64,000 nt of DNA from Larkinella soli (GTDB lineage: Bacteria; Bacteroidota; Bacteroidia; Cytophagales; Spirosomataceae). How positions within the stretch are numbered: the first letter of the stretch is position 1; each line of letters begins with the position of its first letter. The position numbers were made by a program, and so were the translations under genes. Shown here piece after piece: positions 45,523 through 52,386 of this stretch. The stretch is from contig NZ_QTJY01000020.1 in assembly GCF_003703975.1 (NCBI RefSeq), positions 45,358 through 109,357 of the forward strand. Direction: 5' to 3'. The notes below the pieces were generated by a model. The model did no database searches, had not been told where the DNA came from, and saw nothing but the letters and a program-made list of their open reading frames with translations.

Positions 45523-46230
45523 TCAAACCGTTTCAAAGGGGGTGGAGCCGCTGCCCCGCAGCACGAAGTCGAACTGGTAGCCCAGCGCGAAATGCGGCTC
45601 GGTCACCGCCATGTCGAAGCGGCAGATCAGCAGGGAACGGCCTTTCGGCGGCAGGCTCAGAAAGACCGGGTCGTGGTCCAGCAGCGGATCGCCGGGAAAA
45701 TACATCTGCGTCACCAGCCGGGTCGTGATGTTCGGGCCGAACAGGGAAAAGTGGATGTGATTGGGCCGCCAGGCGTTGTAATGATTGCTCCACGGATAGG
45801 CCCCCGGCTTGATGGTATAGAATTTATATCGCCCCTCGGCGTCGGTCAGCACCCGGCCCGTGCCCAGAAAGTTGGGGTCCAGCGGGGCGTCGTGCTGGTC
45901 CACCTTATGCACATACCGGCCGGCCGCGTTGGCCTGCCAGATTTCGATCAGCGTGTGCGGAACCGGGCGGCCGGTTTCGTCCAGCACCCGCCCATGCACG
46001 ACGATGCGTTCGCCGAGCGGCTCGCCGTTTTTCATCGAATTTTTGGTCAGGTCGTGGTCGAGCGGGCCGACGTTCGCAGCCCCGAATACCGGGCCGGTCC
46101 GCTCGGAAAGCGAGTGCGGGATCACCACCAGCGGTTGGGTGGGCGCCCGCAGCACGGTGGATTTATAGCCGGGGGCCAGGTAGGGCGGCTGGACCTCCCG
46201 GTCGAAAAGGGGGATGGTGGGCTGGCTCAT
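45523..46230 (-). CDS. pcaH: Protocatechuate 3,4-dioxygenase, beta (iron) subunit
   Basis: This 235-residue protein holds the ferric iron of the dioxygenase. All four ligands expected from the family are visible: Y106 in AAGRYVHK, Y145 in GAYPWSN, H158 and H160 in RPNHIHFSLFG. It is the first gene of the seven-gene operon and opens the aromatic ring to 3-carboxymuconate. A -7 box (TACCTTTG) lies 33 bases upstream of the start. Confidence 0.96.
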   Translation of the reverse strand: MSQPTIPLFDREVQPPYLAPGYKSTVLRAPTQPLVVIPHSLSERTGPVFGAANVGPLDHDLTKNSMKNGEPLGERIVVHGRVLDETGRPVPHTLIEIWQANAAGRYVHKVDQHDAPLDPNFLGTGRVLTDAEGRYKFYTIKPGAYPWSNHYNAWRPNHIHFSLFGPNITTRLVTQMYFPGDPLLDHDPVFLSLPPKGRSLLICRFDMAVTEPHFALGYQFDFVLRGSGSTPFETV

Positions 46231-46262
46231 AAGCAGGGCGAAACGTCAGAATAGATTCTGAA

Positions 46263-46270
46263 CAAAGGTA
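46263..46270 (-). promoter_or_regulatory. Putative -7 box of the pca-pob operon
   Basis: Read on the minus strand this is TACCTTTG, an exact fit to the Bacteroidota -7 consensus TAnnTTTG, 33 bases before the pcaH start. I find no clear TTTG -33 element at the usual distance, so activation by the adjacent AraC regulator may be needed (inference). Confidence 0.45.
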
Positions 46271-46307
46271 TCGGCAGTGTACTAATTCATCTTGGATTAT
46301 TGAAAAA

Positions 46308-46315
46308 TACATTTG
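46308..46315 (+). promoter_or_regulatory. Putative -7 box of the AraC regulator gene
   Basis: TACATTTG matches TAnnTTTG on the plus strand, 56 bases before the regulator start. A good -33 box is not visible. Together with the minus-strand box at 46263 it marks a divergent promoter. Confidence 0.4.
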
Positions 46316-46371
46316 CACTAACCGAACATTCCAGCCATATTTAAACCGGTATTTAGCTTTTTAGAACATCG

Positions 46372-47280
46372 ATGCCGCATTCGCTGAAGAACTACGAAGG
46401 ACTGTACGGGGACACCCGCTATCCGCGCTCGGAAGGGTTCATGACCCATGAGTTGCTGGAGGTGCGGAGCCGTCAGTACGAGTGGTTCATCGACGAGCAC
46501 CTGCACACCAATCTGGTGCAGCTGTTCTTTTTCACCTCCGGCAACGGCGTGGTGCTGTCCGAAAACCGGCGCATCGCCCTCGACCCGCCCTGCGTTCTGC
46601 TCATCTCCTCCAACACCCTGCACGGGTTTTCCTTCGATCCCGGGATGGTGGGCGAGGTGCTGACGATTCAGGAGGAAGTGCTGGAAGCGGTGTTCAGGTC
46701 ATCCCCGCACATCCTGCTGGAACTCAACGGCCTGAAACACTTCCCCTTTCCGGCCGCCGGCGACGCCTTCCGCGACCTCGTCGACCTGAAGGAACGGCTT
46801 TGCCGGGAATTGCCGGGCCATGCGCCCGAGAAAGAAACCAGCCTCCAGCTGCTGCTCCAGCTGCTCTGGATTCAGATCTACCGCGTCAGCCTCGCGTCGG
46901 AGGTGCAGATTCAGCATTCCGATAACCGGACGCTGCGGTATTTCCAGTCCTTCCAGAAGATGATTCGCCAGTCGCTGCACGAGGTCCGGTCGGTGCAGGA
47001 ATACGCCCGCGAACTGAACATCACCACCGTCCACCTGAACCGCATCTGCCAGGGGCTGGTCCGGAAGTCGGCCTCGCAGATCATCCACGACTACCTGACG
47101 GCGGAAGCCAAAAAGTACCTGCTGCACACCACCTTTACGCTCTCCGAAATCTCGTACCAGCTCAACCTGAAAGACCCCGCCTATTTCTCGCGTTTTTTCA
47201 AGAAACAGACCGGCCTGTCGCCGGGGGCGTTCCGGAAGCAGGCCCGGGCCGAAACCGGGCCGCCGGAACCGGTCAGCTGA
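46372..47280 (+). CDS. AraC-family regulator of aromatic catabolism
   Basis: This 302-residue protein has an N-terminal cupin-like effector domain (LVQLFFFTSGNGVVLSENRRIALDPP) and a C-terminal pair of helix-turn-helix motifs: VQEYARELNITTVHLNRICQGLVRKSASQIIHDYL and LSEISYQLNLKDPAYFSRFFKKQTGLSPGAFRK. AraC-type PobR and PcaR-like regulators respond to 4-hydroxybenzoate or protocatechuate. Divergent placement beside pcaH and convergence on the aromatic porter support that role, though the effector is inference. Confidence 0.9.
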   Translation: MPHSLKNYEGLYGDTRYPRSEGFMTHELLEVRSRQYEWFIDEHLHTNLVQLFFFTSGNGVVLSENRRIALDPPCVLLISSNTLHGFSFDPGMVGEVLTIQEEVLEAVFRSSPHILLELNGLKHFPFPAAGDAFRDLVDLKERLCRELPGHAPEKETSLQLLLQLLWIQIYRVSLASEVQIQHSDNRTLRYFQSFQKMIRQSLHEVRSVQEYARELNITTVHLNRICQGLVRKSASQIIHDYLTAEAKKYLLHTTFTLSEISYQLNLKDPAYFSRFFKKQTGLSPGAFRKQARAETGPPEPVS

Positions 47281-48571
47281 TGTTCCGGGAAACGATCCGC
47301 CACGTGACCAGCCCGGCCACGGCCGTCGGGACGGCGAAGATCAGGAAGTTGGCGGTCATGGTCAGCCCCAGACCGATGAGCAGACCGCCCACGGCCGGGC
47401 CGGTGATGCCGCCGAGCCGCCCCATGCCGATGGCCCAGCCGACGCCCGTGGTCCGGAACTGGGTCGGGTACAGGCGGGCCGCCACCGCATACAGCCCCAC
47501 AAAACCGCCCTGAACGCCGAAGCCCAGCAGCCCGAACACCAGCAACAGCGCCGGCGACCCCGCGAACACCCGAAATACCGCCATGAGTATAGCGGTCAGA
47601 ATCAGGAAGATACCGATGGTCTTTTTCAGCCCGAACCGGCTGGAGAAATAGCCCTGCGTGATGACGCCGAAAAACGAACCCACGTTGAAGACGGCCCCCG
47701 CATAGATTGCCAGTTCCATCGACAGGCCGGCATTGGCCGCCAGCTTAGGGATCCAGCTCAGCAGGAAATACAGGGTGGCGAAGGACAGGAACAGCGCCGT
47801 CCACAACTGGAAGGTCGATACTTTATAGTCGGGTCCGAGCAGGGAGCGGACGGGAATACCACCCGGGCCGAGCGGCCGTTCGGGCAGGCTTTCCAGCGGC
47901 TCCTTGCCCATGCGGGCCAGAATGGCGTTGGCCCGGGCCAGGCTCCCCGGCGAGGGCGCGTTCAGGTAAAATTGCAGTGACTCGGTCAGAAACAGCTGAA
48001 CCAGCGGCAGCGCCAGCAGCGTGGTGGCCCCGGCAATGCGGAACAGGGCCTCCCAGCCGGACGCCGGAATCACCCGGGCCGCCACCAGCCCCGACAAAAC
48101 CGCCCCCACCGGATAGCCCGACAGCACGAAGCTGACCCAGAAATCGCGGGACCGGTTCGGGGTGTATTCGGAGGAAAGCGCGGCCGTGCAGGCCAGCATG
48201 CTGCCGATGCCCAGCCCGCTGACGAACCGGAAAACGATCAGGTCGGTAACGTCCACCGAGTACGAAGTCAGGTAGATGCTGATGCCCATCAGGCCCGCAC
48301 TCAGCAGGATCAGGGCCTTGCGGCCGATCCGGTCGGCAAAAGGGGCCAGAAACAGCGCCCCGGCGGTCATGCCGAGCAGCCCGGCGCTGAAGACGATGCC
48401 CAGCGATCCGGGGCTGACGTCCCAGTCCCCGGCGATGGCCGGGGCCGCGTAGGAAATCACCATCACATCCATGCCGTCGAGCATGTTCATCACGAAACAG
48501 AGCAGGACGGTCACATATTGCAGCCGCGAGATGGGCTGCTGGTCGATGAGCGAGCGGGAGCCGGCTTCCAT
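47273..48571 (-). CDS. MFS aromatic acid:H+ symporter, PcaK/BenK-like
   Basis: This 432-residue protein has 12 helices and the aromatic acid/H+ symporter features: the TM1 DGMDVMVISYAAPAI motif with conserved acidic residues, FADRIGRKALILLSAG in loop 2-3, and FGLKKTIGIFLIL in loop 8-9. It probably imports 4-hydroxybenzoate or protocatechuate for the adjacent operon. It overlaps the end of the convergent AraC gene by 8 bases and is the last gene of a minus-strand set with DUF2798, hydrolase and bicupin genes. Confidence 0.92.
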   Translation of the reverse strand: MEAGSRSLIDQQPISRLQYVTVLLCFVMNMLDGMDVMVISYAAPAIAGDWDVSPGSLGIVFSAGLLGMTAGALFLAPFADRIGRKALILLSAGLMGISIYLTSYSVDVTDLIVFRFVSGLGIGSMLACTAALSSEYTPNRSRDFWVSFVLSGYPVGAVLSGLVAARVIPASGWEALFRIAGATTLLALPLVQLFLTESLQFYLNAPSPGSLARANAILARMGKEPLESLPERPLGPGGIPVRSLLGPDYKVSTFQLWTALFLSFATLYFLLSWIPKLAANAGLSMELAIYAGAVFNVGSFFGVITQGYFSSRFGLKKTIGIFLILTAILMAVFRVFAGSPALLLVFGLLGFGVQGGFVGLYAVAARLYPTQFRTTGVGWAIGMGRLGGITGPAVGGLLIGLGLTMTANFLIFAVPTAVAGLVTWRIVSRNIS

Positions 48572-48604
48572 AGAGAACCAGGGTTAGAGGACTGACGGGA
48601 GTGC

Positions 48605-48829
48605 CTACGGCTTTGAAGCCACTTTCTCGGCCAGCCGCCGGGCTGCCGGAATGATGATGAAGGCGGCAAAGTAGGCCACCGGCAGCATGACGACCCAGGC
48701 ATTGATGAATTTAATGAACCAGCCGGGATTGAAACCGTGGTTGCGGAGCGTCCCGACGAACGCCATGATCAGCGTCATCGGCACGACGACGAACAAGGTG
48801 TTGACGTATTTGAAAAATTTGCGGCTCAC
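48605..48829 (-). CDS. DUF2798-like two-helix membrane protein
   Basis: This 74-residue protein starts with GTG at 48829 inside the stop of the upstream hydrolase (GTGA overlap). It has two membrane helices (FVVVPMTLIMAFVGTL and AWVVMLPVAYFAAFIIIP) separated by an NHGFNPGWFIKFIN loop, the DUF2798 pattern. Function is unknown. Small DUF2798 proteins often sit beside transporters, and here it lies 33 bases before an aromatic acid porter gene. Confidence 0.75.
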   Translation of the reverse strand: MSRKFFKYVNTLFVVVPMTLIMAFVGTLRNHGFNPGWFIKFINAWVVMLPVAYFAAFIIIPAARRLAEKVASKP

Positions 48830-49662
48830 GGTTTCAGATGCTGGTCGAGGAAGGCGAATACGGTATCGAGGTTTTTCGGGTCGTCGAACTGCGGGCCGCC
48901 GTGGCCTTCGCCCTCCAGCAGCCCGAAGCGGACTTTCTCCGGGCCGGCCGCCCGGTACAGGGCATCGGCAAAAACCGCCGACTGCAAATACGGAATCAGC
49001 GGGTCTTTCGAGCCGTGCTGGATCAGGAAGGGCGGGCAGTCTGCCGAAATATGGGTTTGGGGGTTGATCAGGGCCACCGCCCCGGGGGCCTCCGGAATCG
49101 GTTTTCCGATCAGGGCCGATTCCGGCGAGTCGGGGGCGTTGTGGACGGCCCCGCGGACCCCAAGCATCCGGAACTGATCGTCCATGGTCAGAAAGTCGAT
49201 GGGTCCGAACCAATCGACCACGGCCTGTACCCGGCTCGACACTTCGGGGTTTCCCATCGAGAGGTCCTCCAGCGCCGGCACCCCGGCCGAGGTGCCGAGC
49301 AGGGCCGACAGGTGACCGCCGGCCGACGGCCCCCAGGCCGCGATGCGGTCCGGGTCGAGGCCGTACTGCCCGGCATGGGCGCGAATCCAGCGGACGGCGG
49401 CTTTGACGTCATGGACCGGCAGGGGCGATTTGGCTTCCCCGCTGAGCCGGTAATTGACGGATACCACCGCGTAGCCCCGGTTCACGCCCCCGAAGAGCGA
49501 AGCGAGGTGCTGGGCATCGCCCTTGTCACCGACCCGGAAGGCCCCGCCGTGAATGGCGACGATGACGGGAAACGGCCCTTCGCCGGTCGGCGGCAGGTGA
49601 ATGTCCAGCTTCTGGGCCTCCGAGCGGTTCGCGTAGGCAAGGTCTTTCAGGATGGGGTTCAT
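48826..49662 (-). CDS. HSL-type alpha/beta hydrolase (esterase)
   Basis: This 278-residue protein has the hormone-sensitive lipase pattern: oxyanion IVAIHGGAFRVG, nucleophile elbow WGPSAGGHLSALL, acid in IQHGSKDPLIPY and His in EGEGHGGPQF. There is no signal peptide, so it acts in the cytoplasm. In this setting it may release aromatic acids from esters such as hydroxybenzoate or hydroxycinnamate esters (inference). It precedes DUF2798 with a 4-base overlap. Confidence 0.88.
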   Translation of the reverse strand: MNPILKDLAYANRSEAQKLDIHLPPTGEGPFPVIVAIHGGAFRVGDKGDAQHLASLFGGVNRGYAVVSVNYRLSGEAKSPLPVHDVKAAVRWIRAHAGQYGLDPDRIAAWGPSAGGHLSALLGTSAGVPALEDLSMGNPEVSSRVQAVVDWFGPIDFLTMDDQFRMLGVRGAVHNAPDSPESALIGKPIPEAPGAVALINPQTHISADCPPFLIQHGSKDPLIPYLQSAVFADALYRAAGPEKVRFGLLEGEGHGGPQFDDPKNLDTVFAFLDQHLKP

Positions 49663-49711
49663 GTACAGGGTACGGAAGTAAGACGTTTCCAGGATCGTTG
49701 GCAGGGCGGGC

Positions 49712-50851
49712 TCAGTGGGGAGCGCCCGGCGGAACCGGCGGCCGCTCCACCGGCACCAGGTCGAGCTGCATGACCCGGGGAAAATTCGGGCCGGGGCCCG
49801 GCACCTGCGGATAAATGTGGTCGGGGTAGGGCGTGGCCGAGCGGAAAAAATCTTCGAAGATACCCGGCGTCAGTACCCCTATAAACCGCGTATAAGGGCT
49901 TTTCAGCTGATAGGCATGGATGACGCCCGCCGGCACGGCTACATAGTCGCCGGGTTCGATGTCCAGCAGCGACTGGTTGGCCCACATCCGCATCCGGCCG
50001 TCCACACAGAAGAACGATTCGGAATGCTGCCGGTGGAAATGCTTCAGGATCATGGGGCCGGCCGGTCCCTCGGTCCCGACAAAAAGCAGTCGGCCGCCGG
50101 TGGTGCGGTTGTCGCTCAGGATAGTGAACAACTGGTCGCCGATGAGGTAGCGGTCGCCCTCTCCGGCCGCCAGCACGTAGGGTTCCACCGCCGTGGGCAG
50201 ACCGGTCCGGCTGACCCGCTCGGACGTCCCGGAAACCGGCTCGTCGCGAAAGCTGACGTCGGCGACCTCTCCGGCCCGGCCGAGGGCCTGCGCATCGAAG
50301 GGCGGGACGGCATCCGAAGGCTGAACATACCCGGCATAAGGCCGGCCCAGCGTGCGGTACAGGCCGCCGATCCGGGAGCCGCTGGTGACCGACGCGAGCT
50401 GCGTCCGGTGGGTAGTCATCCGGAAGCCGTGAACCGTCGCGGGCGGGATGGAGGCAAAATCGCCTTTGATCATCCGGTGGACAGACCCGCCGAGCCGGAG
50501 TTCCACCTCTCCTTCCAGCACAAAGAGGACTTCATGGGTTTCCTGGTGCGTATGGTCCGGGAAGCCGGCGCCCTGGCCTCCGGTGACGACGGCCCACTCG
50601 AACAGGTCGCCGGTATCGCTGCCGCGGGCAAGCAGATTGACCACCAGACCGCCGGCCAGATACCGCTCCCCGTCCCCGCTCCGCAGGTAATAGGGAAGCT
50701 TCCGGCCGGGCAGTTCGCCCTGGGGTTCGATGGCCTGCATGGCCGCAGCCCCGCCGGGAATTTCCCCGCCTTTTTCCAGCAGGTCCGCGTGTTCCGATGA
50801 CCAGCGAAAGCCGCCGTCCGCGTCGTTTTCAACCCCTTTCACCGTTTGCAT
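49712..50851 (-). CDS. Bicupin dioxygenase-like protein, quercetinase-like
   Basis: This 379-residue protein has two cupin domains. The first carries DHTHQETHEVLFVLEGEVELRL (about 98-120) with a complete His-His-Glu metal set and a later His in PPATVHGF. The second carries KHFHRQHSESFFCVDGRMRMW (about 275-295) and PAGVIHAYQL. The layout is like quercetin 2,3-dioxygenases. The gene heads a minus-strand set with an esterase, DUF2798 and aromatic porter, which suggests ring cleavage of a plant phenolic. An internal ATG near residue 38 is an alternative start. Confidence 0.82.
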   Translation of the reverse strand: MQTVKGVENDADGGFRWSSEHADLLEKGGEIPGGAAAMQAIEPQGELPGRKLPYYLRSGDGERYLAGGLVVNLLARGSDTGDLFEWAVVTGGQGAGFPDHTHQETHEVLFVLEGEVELRLGGSVHRMIKGDFASIPPATVHGFRMTTHRTQLASVTSGSRIGGLYRTLGRPYAGYVQPSDAVPPFDAQALGRAGEVADVSFRDEPVSGTSERVSRTGLPTAVEPYVLAAGEGDRYLIGDQLFTILSDNRTTGGRLLFVGTEGPAGPMILKHFHRQHSESFFCVDGRMRMWANQSLLDIEPGDYVAVPAGVIHAYQLKSPYTRFIGVLTPGIFEDFFRSATPYPDHIYPQVPGPGPNFPRVMQLDLVPVERPPVPPGAPH

Positions 50852-51066
50852 CCGGGTTCACATTTAGGTTTGTGACTGTTTCCGAGCGTAAAATTAGCCC
50901 GGGCCCGGACCAAAGGCTGGTAGAATTCGAATTATTACTTGGACAATCAGAACATGGCCTTATGGAAACGGCTGCGGACTTCATAGGCGATGTGCATGGC
51001 CCGGATACCGCCGAAAGCAGCCTGCGGCAACTGCTCCAATGCCTTTTGTGATGGGACGGCAACCCG

Positions 51067-51954
51067 TTACGGCGCTTTGGACAGCAGGCCCAGAAAGCCG
51101 AGCCACTCCCCGAAACGCTCGATCCAGCCGTCGACCGGGAGGTTCTGTTTCCGCATCCCGAACCCATGGCCGCCTTTGGCGTACAGGTGCAGTTCGGCGC
51201 CTTTGCCGGCTGCAATCCAGTCGTTGTACAGCTTCGTGCTCAGGGGCGCAAACCCAAGCTGGTCGTCGGTGGCGGCCGCTACGAACAGCGGGGGCGCATC
51301 CGCCGGAACCGTCGTTTTGTCCAGCGCCCCGGTATAGGCATAGATGGGAGCGACAAAGGCCGGCCGACCCGCGGGAGTGTACGAAAAAGCCACCCCGGCA
51401 GCTACCGTGCCCCCGGCCGAAAAGCCGATGATGCCGACCCGGTCGGGGTTGACGCCGTACCGGGCCGCCTGCCCGCGCACGAGTTCGACGGCGGTCCGGC
51501 CGTCGGCTATTGCGAGCGGCACCACCGGCGCGTTCTCCGCATCCAGCGCCTTGATGTTCTGCATCTTGGGTATCAGTTCGGCCACGGGGTCGTCGGTCCG
51601 GCTGCGGACCACCCGGTATTTCAGCACGAATGCCGTTACGCCTTTGGCGGCCAGCCATTTGGCCACGTCGATGCCTTCGCTGTCGATGGAAAGGGTATGA
51701 AAGGCGCCACCGGGGCAGATGATGACGGCCGTTCCGTTGGCGGTGGCCGGGTCGGGCCGGAATACCGTCAGGGTCGGGCTGGAGACGTTGTATACCACCC
51801 GCGTGTTGAAACGATTGGTGGCGCTCTCCTTCTCCTGCCAGTTCCAGTTCTCGGAGCCGGGAGCCTTCCCTGCATACAGCGGAATCACCTGCTGGGCCCC
51901 CGCCCGGGCGGCAAAGACGAACAGAAAGAACAAAATTTGTTTCGCGAAAGCCAT
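51067..51954 (-). CDS. Secreted BD-FAE/acetylxylan-esterase-like hydrolase
   Basis: This 295-residue protein starts with a signal peptide (AKQILFFLFVFAARAGAQ). It then shows the carbohydrate-esterase signature APGSENWNWQEKE, the oxyanion segment VIICPGGAFHTLSIDSEG, nucleophile motif IIGFSAGGTVAAG and C-terminal KGGHGFGM. This group removes acetyl or feruloyl groups from plant cell-wall sugars. It links the aromatic region functionally with the xylan locus at the left of the window (inference). ATG 51954 is chosen over a TTG at 51963. Confidence 0.88.
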   Translation of the reverse strand: MAFAKQILFFLFVFAARAGAQQVIPLYAGKAPGSENWNWQEKESATNRFNTRVVYNVSSPTLTVFRPDPATANGTAVIICPGGAFHTLSIDSEGIDVAKWLAAKGVTAFVLKYRVVRSRTDDPVAELIPKMQNIKALDAENAPVVPLAIADGRTAVELVRGQAARYGVNPDRVGIIGFSAGGTVAAGVAFSYTPAGRPAFVAPIYAYTGALDKTTVPADAPPLFVAAATDDQLGFAPLSTKLYNDWIAAGKGAELHLYAKGGHGFGMRKQNLPVDGWIERFGEWLGFLGLLSKAP

Positions 51955-52386
51955 AGAAGTCAAAGAGTTAAAAAATTCAGCCTGTTCATTATTTCGGACG
52001 AAAAAGGGTCGGCCGGGTTGGTCGGCCCGCCGATGCCTCCGCCTATGATCCGTATCCTGATGCCGCCGGGTCCGGAAGCCGGAAAACGCAGGACCCGGCT
52101 TTTCAGGTAGTGCTTACAAAAAGACAAAGAAAGAACGATATTATCCAATCGCATTTTCCAACTTTTTAATTCGTTCCTTTCCCGGAACCCGTGGAACCTC
52201 GCCGGCTTCGGAAATTTGTCAGGAAGGCCGACCCGCTTCATTTCCGGCAGGCGGAGCGGACCGACGGCGGCCGATTCGGCCGGGCGAACGGCCTGCGTTC
52301 CGGGCTTGTAACCGCTTGGCCAGAATGAATAATTTAAATTCTCTCCGTACCTTTAGGCGGTGTCGCTCAAATGGGATGGCCAATCA
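51955..52386. other. 432-base divergent intergenic region
   Basis: No gene is supported here. It separates the esterase gene (left) from the multi-PAS kinase gene (right). A short minus-strand open frame across it has no protein character. TACCTTTA at 52348-52355 is one mismatch from the -7 consensus, 32 bases before the kinase start. A GTG at 52360 could extend the kinase by nine residues. Confidence 0.4.

Noticed and set aside
51960..52241. 93-codon minus-strand frame upstream of the esterase
   Set aside because: Composition is unlike neighbouring proteins, no motif is visible, and it lies where promoters are expected.
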